A DNA stretch of 37,375 nt from Minisyncoccota bacterium (GCA_022842585.1 JALHPI010000007.1:1-37375); one strand, 5' to 3'; counted from the stretch's first letter, positions 16,422 through 25,295 are shown. A program made the numbers and translations. The notes: a model not told the origin generated them from the sequence alone.

Positions 16422-18364
16422 AGCTCGATAATATCCTCGCCTGGCCGGTCTGCATATGCGTACTCAACCAGCGAGCCATGGATATCGTTTAGGAACGACG
16501 ACGGGTCCTGCAGGTAGTCGGTACCGTAGATACGGCGTACGCGCGCAAGCGTGAGATAGAGCGCGTTTTTTGCGCGAGTCACTGCCACATAGAAAAGCCG
16601 CCGCTCCTCTTCCTGGTCGCGCTCTTCTTCCGGATTCATGCCTTCGTGCGGGAAGAGCCCCTCCTCCATGCCGGTCACGAATACGATATCGAACTCCAAC
16701 CCTTTCGCCGCATGCACGGTCATAAGCGTGACGCCTTTTTTGGTTTTCCGGTCGTCGCTTTTCGGGCGGTCCATCTCGTCCTGGTCGCCAACTAACGCGA
16801 TGTCTGCGAGGAATGCTGCAACGCCCTCTTCTCCCGGTGTCTCGTCGTGCCGGCTCGCAATAGTCGCAAGTTCCTGCGCGTTTAGGAGACGCTCCAAATC
16901 ATCTTCCCCTCCCTTTTCATATGCCGCCTTCATACCGCTTTGCTCAATGATGAGACGGATGAGTTCGGAAGGTGGAAGCGTCTTTGCCGCTTCATGGAGA
17001 TTGGCAACGGTTTTTTCAAATGCTTCCACTTTCGCGCGCTCCGCCGGTTTGAATGTGTCCCGCTGTCCCGCGATGATTTTTCCGAGCGTTACTTTCCCGA
17101 TACCGCGCGCGGGAAACTGCACGGCACGCACCAGGTCCGCTTCCCTCGAAGGATCAAGCGCAAGTCTCGTCCACGCGATGACATCTTTCACTTCCTTCCG
17201 GTCGTAGAACTGAGTACCAAGGAGGCGGTACGGAATCCCGCGTTGTAAAAACGCTTCTTCAAGCGCACGGCTCTGGAAGTTCGTGCGGTACAAGACCGCG
17301 ATGTCTTCGGGCTCTGCGCCTTCGCGTATGCGTCGTGCTGATTCTTCTGCAACAAACCGCGCCTCCTCTTCCGCAGTTCCCGCCATATGCACTTGGATGC
17401 GCTCGCCTGGGCCGTTGTCGGTGACTGACGACTTCTCTTTTCGATTTTTATTTTTCTCTATGATTTGATTTGCCGCTTCTACGATGGTCGAGCTTGAGCG
17501 GTAGTTGTGCTCGAGCACGATGGTTTTCGCAGAAGGATACGCGCGATCAAACTCAAGCAGGTTGTCTATGGTCGCTCCGCGCCACGTGTATATAGTTTGG
17601 TCGATATCACCCACTACGAACAAATTTTTCCGGTCGCCGGTCAAAAGCGCCGCGAGTTTCCCTTGTAGTTCATTGGTGTCCTGGTATTCGTCGATATGGA
17701 TATAGTGGAAGCGTTCTTGCACGAGGCGTCTTGCTTCTGCATCTGTCTCTAAAAGACGCACCGATTTTGCAATCAGGTCGTCGAAGTCGAGCGCTTTTTC
17801 TTTCGCGAGTGCCGCATCGTATTTGTGCCACGCATCGCTTGTAACGCGTGCGCGGAAGCTTTGGCGCCCGTGCTTTTCTCCATACTCCCCTGCAGTCATC
17901 CCGTCCCCTTTTGCTTTTGAGATGAGGGAGAGAATTGCGCGTGGAGCGAGCTCCTTCGGGTCTATCCCGAGCTCCTTGAGTGCGTTTTTTATCGCTCGTT
18001 CGGAGTCGTCCCGATCAAAAATGGTGAAATGCCGAGGGATACCCATGGAGCGTCCGTAGGTTTCAAGCAGTTCCCGGCCAAGGCCGTGGAAGGTGGCGAC
18101 AAACGGTATGGAACCCTTCTTCCACACCGCTACCTGCTCCCCAAGCTTGGCCCCCAGCCGCTCGCGCATTTCGCGGGCGGCCTTGTTGGTAAAGGTAACG
18201 GCGAGGATTTTCTCCGGTGCCACACCGGTGCGTATTAAGTGGTATATGCGGGTGGTGAGCACGCGGGTTTTCCCGGAGCCTGCGCCGGCGAGCACCGAGA
18301 CCGGTCCGTCAGTCTGAAGCACCGCCTCCTTTTGGCGTTCGTTGAGCCCATCGAGATAGTCCAT
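16418..18364 (-). CDS. uvrD: UvrD/PcrA-type superfamily 1 DNA helicase
   Basis: ATP-dependent 3'-5' DNA helicase for repair and replication restart. 648 aa, shorter than typical PcrA (about 720-740). Motifs in order: Q-motif LNERQKEAV (7-15), Walker A GAGSGKT (27-33), Ia TFTNKAAREM (57-66), II HIDEYQDTN (223-231), III VGDIDQTIYTWRGA (about 252-265), IV VLEHNYRSS, V TVHAAKGLEFD, VI VAVTRAKNALYL. All are intact. The missing length is at the C-terminus, which lacks the Tudor-like UvrD/PcrA tail. A TATAGT box lies 8 nt before the ATG; the nearby AGGAGGG is only about 2 nt from the start, too close for a normal Shine-Dalgarno site. It overlaps rsmA as ATGA. Confidence 0.94.
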   Translation of the reverse strand: MDYLDGLNERQKEAVLQTDGPVSVLAGAGSGKTRVLTTRIYHLIRTGVAPEKILAVTFTNKAAREMRERLGAKLGEQVAVWKKGSIPFVATFHGLGRELLETYGRSMGIPRHFTIFDRDDSERAIKNALKELGIDPKELAPRAILSLISKAKGDGMTAGEYGEKHGRQSFRARVTSDAWHKYDAALAKEKALDFDDLIAKSVRLLETDAEARRLVQERFHYIHIDEYQDTNELQGKLAALLTGDRKNLFVVGDIDQTIYTWRGATIDNLLEFDRAYPSAKTIVLEHNYRSSSTIVEAANQIIEKNKNRKEKSSVTDNGPGERIQVHMAGTAEEEARFVAEESARRIREGAEPEDIAVLYRTNFQSRALEEAFLQRGIPYRLLGTQFYDRKEVKDVIAWTRLALDPSREADLVRAVQFPARGIGKVTLGKIIAGQRDTFKPAERAKVEAFEKTVANLHEAAKTLPPSELIRLIIEQSGMKAAYEKGGEDDLERLLNAQELATIASRHDETPGEEGVAAFLADIALVGDQDEMDRPKSDDRKTKKGVTLMTVHAAKGLEFDIVFVTGMEEGLFPHEGMNPEEERDQEEERRLFYVAVTRAKNALYLTLARVRRIYGTDYLQDPSSFLNDIHGSLVEYAYADRPGEDIIEL

Positions 18365-18372
18365 TCCCTCCT

Positions 18373-18378
18373 ACTATA
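18373..18378 (-). promoter_or_regulatory. -10 box for uvrD
   Basis: TATAGT on the minus strand, ending 8 nt before the ATG at 18364. It fits the leaderless spacing seen at many genes in this window. Confidence 0.45.
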
Positions 18379-18456
18379 CTCTCTCCTGGCTAAATTCAGA
18401 AAAAATGGCTTAAAATAAGGTCAAAAGTAGTTTTCCCCACCCAAAAAACACCCTCA

Positions 18457-18484
18457 TTGACCCTCTTTGGAGAGACGGTATACT
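18457..18484 (+). promoter_or_regulatory. Sigma70-like promoter upstream of the LysM-M23 gene
   Basis: TTGACC (18457-18462) and TATACT (18479-18484) are separated by 16 bp, one of the best -35/-10 pairs in the window. Transcription would start near 18491 and run rightward into a hairpin at 18516-18537 and then the LysM-M23 frame. Confidence 0.6.
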
Positions 18485-18515
18485 CCCCTAGTCGGTAGAT
18501 ACGATTGAACTCAAG

Positions 18516-18537
18516 AAATGGCTTACCTAAGCCATTT
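18516..18537. promoter_or_regulatory. Perfect palindrome AAATGGCTTA-CC-TAAGCCATTT
   Basis: Ten-base arms with a 2-base centre, followed by T residues, about 25 nt downstream of the predicted transcription start. A third copy of the half-site AAATGGCTTA lies at 18403-18412 on the other side of the promoter. It could be an attenuator hairpin or a dimeric operator with a distal half-site. An ATG at 18518 lies inside the left arm. Confidence 0.5.
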
Positions 18538-18791
18538 TTGTACGCGAAAGAAACGCCTGAAGTTCCCTGATACCCCTTATCTCAAACAAAACTCATACTT
18601 CTTATACTCGGCCCGAAAGCGAGCGTAAGAACACATACTTCGTCCCTCTCGCGATAACCGTCGCAGGAGTCTTCGTTGCCCTTCTTTTCATACTGGTACC
18701 GGTAAAAGCGGTAGCTTCTTGGCCGTTTTTCACTGCAAAGGCAGAGGATTCTGGGGAGCCACCTATTATCCATGACGCAAGTATCGGTCTT

Positions 18792-19661
18792 TTGGTCGCC
18801 GCTACAAACAGCGACCCGAACCCTCATAAGGGAGACATGGATATTGAGATAACGAGCGGTTCGGCTCTCATACCAAATTCAGGCCCTGATGGTACCCTGC
18901 CTCCTTCCTCAAGCAACGCATCCGGCGGAAGTATTTCCCTCTATGAGGTACGTGAAGGAGATACGCTTTCAGGCATAGCGGATATGTTCGGCGTGTCCAC
19001 AAACACCATCCTTTGGGCAAACGACATAAAAGATGCGAAAACCATACAGGTCGGCGATACCCTCCTCATCCTTCCTGTGTCGGGGGTACGCTACACGATT
19101 AAAAAAGGCGGCACACTCTCGGACGTTGCGAAACTCTTTGATGCCGATGTAGAGGAAATCGCGCTTTTCAACGGAATCGACCCTACCTCGCCTCTTTCGG
19201 CAGGTACTGAACTCATTATCCCTGGCGGGAACCTCTCTACGCCAAAGACAGTAGCAAAGGCGCCCGCATCTAGTCCAACCCGTACTGCTACGGCACTTCC
19301 TGCACTTACCGGCTACTTCGGTAATCCTGTTCCCGGAGCGCGCATTACCCAAGGTATCCACGGGTATAACGGCGTTGACCTCGGTGCCCCAAACGGTACC
19401 CCGGTCTACGCTTCGGCAGGAGGCACCGTCATCGTCGCGAAGAATAACGGCGGGTATAACGGCGGGTACGGCAACTACATCGTTATCAAGCATGACAACG
19501 GTACGCAGACGCTCTATGCGCACTTAAGCAGTGTAAGTATTTCGGTCGGTCAGACGCTTGAAAAAGGTACGCGTATCGGTGGTGTAGGAAATACGGGCCG
19601 TTCGACGGGAAACCATCTCCACTTTGAAGTGCGTGGCGCGAAAAACCCTTTCGCCAAGTAA
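18792..19661 (+). CDS. LysM-repeat M23 peptidoglycan endopeptidase (start unresolved)
   Basis: Exported cell-wall hydrolase. From the TTG at 18792 it is 289 aa: two LysM modules (YEVREGDTLSGIADMFGVST at about 51-70 and YTIKKGGTLSDVAKLFDAD at about 100-118), a Ser/Thr/Pro linker, and an M23 peptidase domain with GYNGVDLGAPNGTPVYA, LYAHLSSVSISVGQ and GNHLHFEVRG. The first metal-ligand motif usually reads HxxxD; here the preceding His is shifted (IHGYNGVD). The reading frame is open back to 18561 and encodes a clear membrane segment at about 18639-18710 (FVPLAITVAGVFVALLFILV), but that stretch has no ATG, GTG or TTG. The real start is therefore rare, frameshifted or lost. Domain identity is sure; the N-terminus is not. 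Confidence 0.85.
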   Translation: MVAATNSDPNPHKGDMDIEITSGSALIPNSGPDGTLPPSSSNASGGSISLYEVREGDTLSGIADMFGVSTNTILWANDIKDAKTIQVGDTLLILPVSGVRYTIKKGGTLSDVAKLFDADVEEIALFNGIDPTSPLSAGTELIIPGGNLSTPKTVAKAPASSPTRTATALPALTGYFGNPVPGARITQGIHGYNGVDLGAPNGTPVYASAGGTVIVAKNNGGYNGGYGNYIVIKHDNGTQTLYAHLSSVSISVGQTLEKGTRIGGVGNTGRSTGNHLHFEVRGAKNPFAK

Positions 19662-19668
19662 AGCGGTT

Positions 19669-19770
19669 AAAGTCTCGAGCTACTTCGTTCTGGGTCCCAT
19701 CCGACTCGTTCGCGGTACTAGCTGTACTGGTCACTCGTCGGATTTCCCACGCCTTGTATCTCGACACTTT
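19669..19770 (+). repeat. Palindromic structured element, copy B, after the LysM-M23 gene
   Basis: 102 nt, beginning 7 nt after the stop codon and in the same orientation as the gene. Outer stem AAAGT/ACTTT, P1 TCGAG/CTCGA (19675-19679 with 19760-19764), conserved C.T mismatch, TAC/GTA, loop TTCGTT opposite GCCTT, P2 TGGG/CCCA, loop TCCC opposite TT, P3 ATCCGAC/GTCGGAT (19099+600 to 19105+600, that is 19699-19705 with 19737-19743), and P4 around GTAC/GTAC. It shares every unpaired loop with the copy at 28404-28505. It fills most of the 138-bp gap to comM. Confidence 0.85.
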
Positions 19771-19799
19771 TCCTCGCTTTCCCAGGTAGTGCAGTTTAT

Positions 19800-21332
19800 T
19801 TACTCGAAGCCGAACATGCCGCGGGGGCGATACTGCAGTGCTTCCATGATGTGTGCGGGCGAAACCTCTTCCTCATCGGCGAGGTCCGCTACCGTGCGCG
19901 CCACCCGCATCACGCGGTGATACGCGCGAGGCGAAAGGTCGAGTTTTTTTGCCGCTTCAAGTAACGCTTCTTTTGCGGCGGCGGTGAAGCCTGAATTTTC
20001 ATCAAGCTCTTTGCCGTTCAAGCGACCATTTGTGTTTCCGGAACGCGCATGCGCCTTTGTGCGCGCACGCAGTACGCGCTCTCGTACTTTCTCCGACTTC
20101 TCCCCTTCTGCGAGCGTCGCGAGTACCTCATGCGGTAGGTGCGGTACCTCCATCCAAAGGTCGAGCCGGTCGGCTATCGGCCGCGAAATTTTGCGTGCCT
20201 GCTTGCGTGTTTGGCGTACGACTACTTCGCTGTCCGCGGTCAAGGTGTCGGCGGGATTCATCGCGGCGACAATCATGCAGTCGGCGGGAAAGGTGATGCT
20301 TCCGCGGGCGCGCGATACGGTGACCTGTCGGTCCTCAAGCGGCTGGCGGAGTGCCTCGAGCGCACGCGCCTCGAACTCTGCAAACTCATCGAGGAACAGC
20401 ACACCCTTGTGCGCGAGTGTTACTTCGCCCGCTTTTGGTACAGCGCCTCCGCCAACCATGGCCGTGTGCGAGGTCGTATGATGCGGAGAACGAAACGGCG
20501 GCCAGTACACGGCACCCTCGCGCAATTCTCCCGCCGTTGAGTGTATGGCGGTGACCTCAAGCACTTCGTCCGGGGTTAGGGGTGCAAGTATTCCTGGAAG
20601 CGCACGGGCAAGCATGGTCTTCCCCGTTCCGGGAGGCCCGTAGAGTACGAGGTTGTGGCGGCCCGCGGCTGCGATTTCAAGCGCGCGCTTCGCGCTCTCC
20701 TGCCCTTTTATTTCGCATAGGTCTATGGAAGGTGGCGGGATGAGCGGTATCTTTTCACGTGCTTTCGGTGCGAGCGTTGGTGAGCCCTGCAAATGAGACA
20801 CAAGCTCTTTCAAATTTTTTGGCGCATACACATGCATGCCTTCGGCAAGTTGCGCCTCGTGCACATTCTCCGGTGGTACGAATACCGCTTTCATGCCCGC
20901 ACGCTTTGCCGCAACCACTTGCGGGAGGATACCGCGCACCGCGCGTATGGTGCCATCAAGCGCGAGCTCTCCCGCAAACAAAGCCGGCTCCTTCGGGAGC
21001 TCCACGTCACCCGCCGCGGCAAGGTAGCAGAGTGCGAGCGCGACGTCGTAGTGCGAGCCTTCCTTTTTTAAATCCGCGGGAGAAAGCGATAGCACGATAC
21101 GACGGTTCGTGGCTTTGGGTGACTTGAATCCCGCATGCCGGATAGCTGCGGCGACGCGGTCGCGCGCTTCTTCTACTGCTTTATCCGCAAGCCCGACAAT
21201 GGAAAACGCGTGGAGTCCACGCGTGAGGTCGGCTTCTATTTCGACGATTTCGGCACTTCCGCCAACCGGCTGCGCCGCATACAGTTTTGCGTATCCGCCC
21301 GTTTCTTTTTTCTTCGGTGCCCCGCCTGGCAT
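19800..21332 (-). CDS. comM: ComM/YifB-family AAA+ ATPase (Mg-chelatase-like), without the Cys motif
   Basis: AAA+ helicase that promotes branch migration when incoming DNA recombines with the chromosome during natural transformation. 510 aa. Residues 15-185 are the N-terminal ChlI/Lon-like domain ([37 protein letters not shown]). Walker A GPPGTGKT is at 232-239, Walker [11 protein letters not shown] at 311-320, then AAMNP at about 356-360, and a C-terminal lid helix bundle. In most ComM proteins AAMNP is followed by CPCG and further Cys. Here it is followed by [14 protein letters not shown], so the likely zinc site is absent. A TACAAT box lies 8 nt before the ATG. It probably works with CPR DNA uptake. 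Confidence 0.92.
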   Translation of the reverse strand: MPGGAPKKKETGGYAKLYAAQPVGGSAEIVEIEADLTRGLHAFSIVGLADKAVEEARDRVAAAIRHAGFKSPKATNRRIVLSLSPADLKKEGSHYDVALALCYLAAAGDVELPKEPALFAGELALDGTIRAVRGILPQVVAAKRAGMKAVFVPPENVHEAQLAEGMHVYAPKNLKELVSHLQGSPTLAPKAREKIPLIPPPSIDLCEIKGQESAKRALEIAAAGRHNLVLYGPPGTGKTMLARALPGILAPLTPDEVLEVTAIHSTAGELREGAVYWPPFRSPHHTTSHTAMVGGGAVPKAGEVTLAHKGVLFLDEFAEFEARALEALRQPLEDRQVTVSRARGSITFPADCMIVAAMNPADTLTADSEVVVRQTRKQARKISRPIADRLDLWMEVPHLPHEVLATLAEGEKSEKVRERVLRARTKAHARSGNTNGRLNGKELDENSGFTAAAKEALLEAAKKLDLSPRAYHRVMRVARTVADLADEEEVSPAHIMEALQYRPRGMFGFE

Positions 21333-21340
21333 GTAGGGGC

Positions 21341-21346
21341 ATTGTA
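21341..21346 (-). promoter_or_regulatory. -10 box for comM
   Basis: TACAAT on the minus strand, ending 8 nt before the ATG at 21332, in the 20-bp gap after the cupin gene. It suggests a leaderless comM transcript separate from the acl operon. Confidence 0.45.
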
Positions 21347-21352
21347 CACCGC

Positions 21353-21703
21353 CTAGGTATCTAAATGCGTATGTTGATCGCTAGTCCAAGGAGGACTGCT
21401 GGAAACCAGAAGCTTCAAATTTTTCCCAATAATCGCATATGCGTTTCCTTTTGGAATATGAACCATATCGCCCGCCGACACGTTTAGATTTTCCGATTCC
21501 ATCTCAATACTTCCCTCTCCTGACTCGACATACCATACTTGCTCAATGCTCATATCAACGTCGAATCCTGTTTCTGGATACCGACCGTTAATTTCTGAAA
21601 TGCCGACTGAGAGTGACTCAAACGGCAATGGGTATTCAGTAAATGTAGAGACAGAGTGTTCTGCTACCTGTTTCGTCTCAGACTTTCGAATAATCGTTAT
21701 CAT
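21353..21703 (-). CDS. Small cupin-fold protein
   Basis: 116 aa, a single double-stranded beta-helix. The first cupin motif region reads [20 protein letters not shown] (about 48-67) and the second [19 protein letters not shown] (about 76-94). The metal-binding His pair of the first motif is replaced (MSIEQVW), and only one His remains in motif 2 (VHIPKG), so metal binding is doubtful and the protein may be a sugar- or ligand-binding cupin. It starts 8 nt after the aclA stop and is probably co-transcribed with the acl genes. Its substrate is not evident. Confidence 0.75.
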   Translation of the reverse strand: MITIIRKSETKQVAEHSVSTFTEYPLPFESLSVGISEINGRYPETGFDVDMSIEQVWYVESGEGSIEMESENLNVSAGDMVHIPKGNAYAIIGKNLKLLVSSSPPWTSDQHTHLDT

Positions 21704-21711
21704 TTGGAGAA

Positions 21712-23499
21712 TTATTTTTCCGGCTTGCGGGTAAAGAGGAGGTCTTCCGGAAGGCGGAAGAGGCCTTCATCGTTTTCCTTTTGTTCGAGGAAGTGCGAAA
21801 TGAATCCAACCGTGCGCGGAATGATGAACAATGCGTTGAAGAACTCCGCGTCGATGAGTGCTTTGAGTTCTGCGTCGGTGAAACCTTCGCATTCGGAAAG
21901 AATGTCCGTGAAAAGAGATGCGATGATGCCGTCCACGTTCAATATAAGCGAACCGCTTTTCGCCGTCGTCACCTCTTCCACCTGACGTGCGAAGTCATAG
22001 CGCGGATGATTCTTAAGGAGTGTAGCGAACTGCGAGAGCGCAGCGACGCGCGGGTCAAGAAGTCCGATGCGGTATTTCTTGTGGCCGATACCAAGGATAA
22101 GGCGGCCGGCTTTTGTTTCTTGCTCGACGAATGCAGACGCGGTGACGCCTGAAGCGAAGCCCGCGTTCCACGTGCGCGCGGATTCATTGATGGCGCCACC
22201 GAACCGCGGACCGATGGTGAGAAGGCCTGATGCAAGAGACGACACCATGTCTTTGCCTGCGCGCGCGGTGACCATCGTGTTTACGGCACCTGAGACCGCT
22301 CCGCCGTGGTCGATAAGGAGACTAAAGACCGCGTCCGCGAATGCGACCGTCACCTCCGATTTCGGTTTGCGCGCAAGCAGTGCGGAAAGTATGTTTCGGC
22401 TGAACGAGCCCGTCTGTGAAACGAGCGCGCCGTTTTTTACGTACTCGGGAGCGGTGTCTACGTTGATAATTTCACGCGTGGAAAGAATGCTCTCGCGTCG
22501 GCTTTTCAAGTCGTCAGCTATACCCATGGGTGCCACTATATCCCCGCCAGGCGTTTTTCGAAATGCCGCAAGAAATTCAGGGAAGGTGTCGGGTGCAATC
22601 GCACCAGCGGCCCTAAGCGCCTCGCGCTTTGCCCGCGCGCTCTCATCCTGGCGAGCCACGAGCGCTTTCGCGTGGCCGAACTGCATATGCTCGTCAAACG
22701 CTTCGTCGATGATGCCCGCGATGTATGCGATGACCGGCTTTGTGAACTTTTTTGACTTTAGAAGTTCCACAATCTCGTACTCATCCACGCCGCCGAGTTC
22801 TCCGAAGTACGCGAGCGCTTTTGAATGCGGGTCGTTCTCGATGACCGCAAGCACTTCGGAGAGGGATGCGACCGGAAACCGGTCGCCACCAATCGCAAGC
22901 GCAAAGGAAACCCCCTTCCCGCTTGCGGCCACACCGTGAATCAGCTCATTCGTCATACCACCTGAGGTAGAGACAACGGCGATAGAACCTTCTAAGGTCA
23001 GATGACTTTTTTCTATCTGTACGGCATCCACGCCGCCGATGGCACCAAGCTTCAACGCGCGTGGAACAAGTATGCCCACTGATGCGGGGCCTGACAGGAG
23101 TTTCGTCGCGCCGTATCGAGCAATGAGTTCGGTCGCGTGTTTCTCAGGGACATTTTCCGCAAAGATAGTGCCACCAAATGCTTCGGGGAATGCCTCAAAA
23201 AAAGAAACGGTCGAGTCAAACGCGCGTCGTCCCGACTGTACGTTCAACATCCATCGTACGCGTTTCGCACGCTCTTCCGGCACGAGTGACACGTTTGCGT
23301 AGCACGGTATGAGTATTTCTTTTTTACCCCAGAAGCACTTGAGCGCTTTACGGTTCCCGGTAATGAGGGCGCGTACGCTCGGGGCGTTTTTTCCAGAGAG
23401 GTAATCAAAATCAAGCATGGACTGGATAATGCGCGGGTGGTTCCCCATCACGAGCACACCGTCTTCTCCCGCACGGACTTGTTCCAAAAAGCTTTTCAT
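21712..23499 (-). CDS. aclA: ATP-citrate lyase, large subunit (AclA type: CoA-ligase plus citrate-synthase-like domain)
   Basis: Cleaves citryl-CoA made by the ACL holoenzyme into acetyl-CoA and oxaloacetate. 595 aa, close to the about 608 aa of green sulfur bacterial AclA. Residues 1-320 are the CoA-binding/ligase part with the phospho-histidine motif MQFGHAKALVARQDESARAK (H276). From about 340 comes the citrate-synthase-like domain: LLIDHGGAVSGAVNTMV (H398), DMVSSLASGLLTIGPRFGGA, GIGHKKYRIG (H473), LNVDGIIASLF (D523). These align in order with human ACLY H760, H900, H975 and D1026, with nearly identical spacing in the lyase part. Every catalytic residue I can check is present. It overlaps aclB as ATGA. 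Confidence 0.92.
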   Translation of the reverse strand: MKSFLEQVRAGEDGVLVMGNHPRIIQSMLDFDYLSGKNAPSVRALITGNRKALKCFWGKKEILIPCYANVSLVPEERAKRVRWMLNVQSGRRAFDSTVSFFEAFPEAFGGTIFAENVPEKHATELIARYGATKLLSGPASVGILVPRALKLGAIGGVDAVQIEKSHLTLEGSIAVVSTSGGMTNELIHGVAASGKGVSFALAIGGDRFPVASLSEVLAVIENDPHSKALAYFGELGGVDEYEIVELLKSKKFTKPVIAYIAGIIDEAFDEHMQFGHAKALVARQDESARAKREALRAAGAIAPDTFPEFLAAFRKTPGGDIVAPMGIADDLKSRRESILSTREIINVDTAPEYVKNGALVSQTGSFSRNILSALLARKPKSEVTVAFADAVFSLLIDHGGAVSGAVNTMVTARAGKDMVSSLASGLLTIGPRFGGAINESARTWNAGFASGVTASAFVEQETKAGRLILGIGHKKYRIGLLDPRVAALSQFATLLKNHPRYDFARQVEEVTTAKSGSLILNVDGIIASLFTDILSECEGFTDAELKALIDAEFFNALFIIPRTVGFISHFLEQKENDEGLFRLPEDLLFTRKPEK

Positions 23500-24650
23500 G
23501 ATTTCAAGTACGTTATGGCGTCATCAACGGCGCTCGTGATGACCGCGTCTGAACCGTACACGGAGCCGAGCAGACGTTCCTTTTCAAGGAACGTTCCCAT
23601 ACGTGCAAGCCCTTCCGTTTCGTTTGGTCCTCCGCGGCGTACGTAGACGCGTACGTTTCCGGCACGAAGCGCATCAGCGTATTCCGTGAGCGCATCAATG
23701 ATGCCGCCGAACGTCGTTTTCACATCCGTGAAGTTTGCGACCCCACCCGCTATGACCAGCGCTTTTTTCGGTGCCGAAGAAGCAAGCATCAGTGCAAATA
23801 CTTCTTTGGCGTACAGGTACGTTTCTTCGCGGGTAGGTCCGCCACTGTATTCCCCATAGTTTGCAATCTCCTTCCCCATCCCAAGAAGCTCTGCTTCGTC
23901 AGCAATGACGATGGAACCCCCGCCGCCTGAAAGCAGGAAGTAAAGCGAACCGTCGGGATTGATGACATTCAGTTTGAGCGAGGCTGGCGTCGTTTCGGCA
24001 AGCGCCTCTACGGCCGCTTCGCGCGGATGCTTTTTCGCCTGCTTCACGATATCGCTTGCGCTCCAGCCGTTTGCGAAGAATTGCGCAGAGCTATCAACGA
24101 GTACCGCCGCGTCCAACAGGTGTATCTCTCCGTTTTGTATGACAAGCGGATTGATTTCAAGGAACGCGAAATATTCTTTTTCAAACGCACTCAAAACAGA
24201 CTCTATGAATGTATGTGGTATGCCGGTTTTGGTAGAAACCACAGAAACATCGCCTGCACCCCGTATGAGAAATGTCTCGACCTTATCCGGGTGTTCTTCA
24301 ATCTCGATACCGCCCTCGCGCGCGTAGAGTACGCGGATGCCGTCGCGCACGCGCTCAAACGACACGTAGCGTTCTTCCGACGCATCGTGCGGGAGCATGG
24401 GCTCCACGATAAAGTTCGCGAATCCCTTCCCTTCCCATGCGTTCGTCGCCGATACGCAGTCTGTTCCGGCAACGTTGAGCGCAAGCAACCCCTGCTTCAT
24501 GCGCTTCTTTATACCTTGGTCTACTTTCACCACGAACGGTCCGTCTCCGGAGACCGTAGGCGTTTCTCCGGAGGAAAACGAAACACCGCTATAGGCGTCG
24601 CCGAGCAGGATACGCTTCGCCTGATATTCGGTGAGTTTTACTCTGGGCAT
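23496..24650 (-). CDS. aclB: ATP-citrate lyase, small subunit (AclB type: ATP-grasp plus citrate-binding domain)
   Basis: Binds ATP and citrate and passes phosphate to the His of the large subunit. 384 aa, close to bacterial AclB (about 398). An ATP-grasp fold opens with LTEYQAKRILLG and PFVVKVDQGIKKRMKQG; its Mg/ATP region FAFLEINPLVIQNG is at 161-174. The citrate-binding domain shows SGGGGSIVIADEAELLG, then ANYGEYSGGPTREETYLYAK (from 263), and RRGGPNETEGLARM near 340. All these have direct counterparts in human ACLY. It is not a plain succinyl-CoA synthetase beta subunit, which lacks the NYGEYSG citrate motif. Its start is 1 nt after the stop of the GNAT gene. Confidence 0.92.
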   Translation of the reverse strand: MPRVKLTEYQAKRILLGDAYSGVSFSSGETPTVSGDGPFVVKVDQGIKKRMKQGLLALNVAGTDCVSATNAWEGKGFANFIVEPMLPHDASEERYVSFERVRDGIRVLYAREGGIEIEEHPDKVETFLIRGAGDVSVVSTKTGIPHTFIESVLSAFEKEYFAFLEINPLVIQNGEIHLLDAAVLVDSSAQFFANGWSASDIVKQAKKHPREAAVEALAETTPASLKLNVINPDGSLYFLLSGGGGSIVIADEAELLGMGKEIANYGEYSGGPTREETYLYAKEVFALMLASSAPKKALVIAGGVANFTDVKTTFGGIIDALTEYADALRAGNVRVYVRRGGPNETEGLARMGTFLEKERLLGSVYGSDAVITSAVDDAITYLKS

Positions 24651-24651
24651 A

Positions 24652-25281
24652 CTACTCTTTTACCATAATCGTCTCTTCCGTGTCGGAAGCAAATGACTCA
24701 CGTATAGCAAAACCGAGCCCGGTCGCAAGACCAATGCTTGCCGGGTTTGCTCCATAGATGCCCGCCCAAAGCTTCGCTTTCGGATGACGCTTCAGGTACG
24801 TATCCATGCAAAAGCGGACGAAGTCTTTCATGATGCCGGTACCCCGAAACGGCGGGTAGGAACGGTAGACGATGGTGTGCCAATTGTGTGAATCCATCGC
24901 GCGCTCATCTTCAGCGCGCTCATCTGCCGAGAGGTGCTTCATTGATTTCCTGCCAAGTGGCTTAGGGCCAAACCACGCAAGGGCTGCAAGCGTACCCGTG
25001 TTTTCTTCTATGAGTGCAAACAACGTCCGTTCCTTCGAGCGATACCAATCTTCGTAGGAGCCTTTGCCGAACCGCTCAAAGTCTGAAGTTTTTTGAAGTT
25101 CCGCATCCGACGTATCAAGCGAGTACTTTTTCAATTGATTGATGCCAGACGCGTCGAGACCCTCGCGTATGACGAAAGCTGTTCCGGTTGTCCCGAACGC
25201 CTTCCCGATTTCCCGAGATTCAAATAGTGGCAACATGCCCGTATCGCGCGAAGGCGTATGCGCGCTAATGGATAGACCCAT
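24652..25281 (-). CDS. GNAT-like acetyltransferase
   Basis: 209 aa with a GNAT-like fold: strand RTLFALIEENTGTLAALAWFG, the acetyl-CoA loop region YPPFRGTGIMKDFVRFCMDT (about 144-163, with RGTGIM in place of the usual Q/RxxGxG/A), and the C-terminal GANPASIGLATGLGFAIRES, the typical N-x-x-S-I-x-L-y-x-x-x-G-F ending. The substrate is unknown. It lies directly upstream of aclB with a 1-nt gap, so an acetyl-CoA consumer is probably co-expressed with an acetyl-CoA producer. There is no signal peptide, so it is cytoplasmic. The start is taken at 25281; the upstream bases (CTTGTCCTCCT) are not a Shine-Dalgarno site. Confidence 0.7.
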   Translation of the reverse strand: MGLSISAHTPSRDTGMLPLFESREIGKAFGTTGTAFVIREGLDASGINQLKKYSLDTSDAELQKTSDFERFGKGSYEDWYRSKERTLFALIEENTGTLAALAWFGPKPLGRKSMKHLSADERAEDERAMDSHNWHTIVYRSYPPFRGTGIMKDFVRFCMDTYLKRHPKAKLWAGIYGANPASIGLATGLGFAIRESFASDTEETIMVKE

Positions 25282-25295
25282 AGGAGGACAAGTGC

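Noticed and set aside
16638-17207. Long open frames antisense to uvrD
   Set aside because: Ser/Arg/Ala-rich translations typical of shadow frames; the helicase motifs fix the true strand.
18518-18628. 36-codon frame starting with the ATG inside the palindrome upstream of the LysM-M23 gene
   Set aside because: No family resemblance and poor start context. It is only of interest if a frameshift joins it to the peptidase frame; described under that finding.
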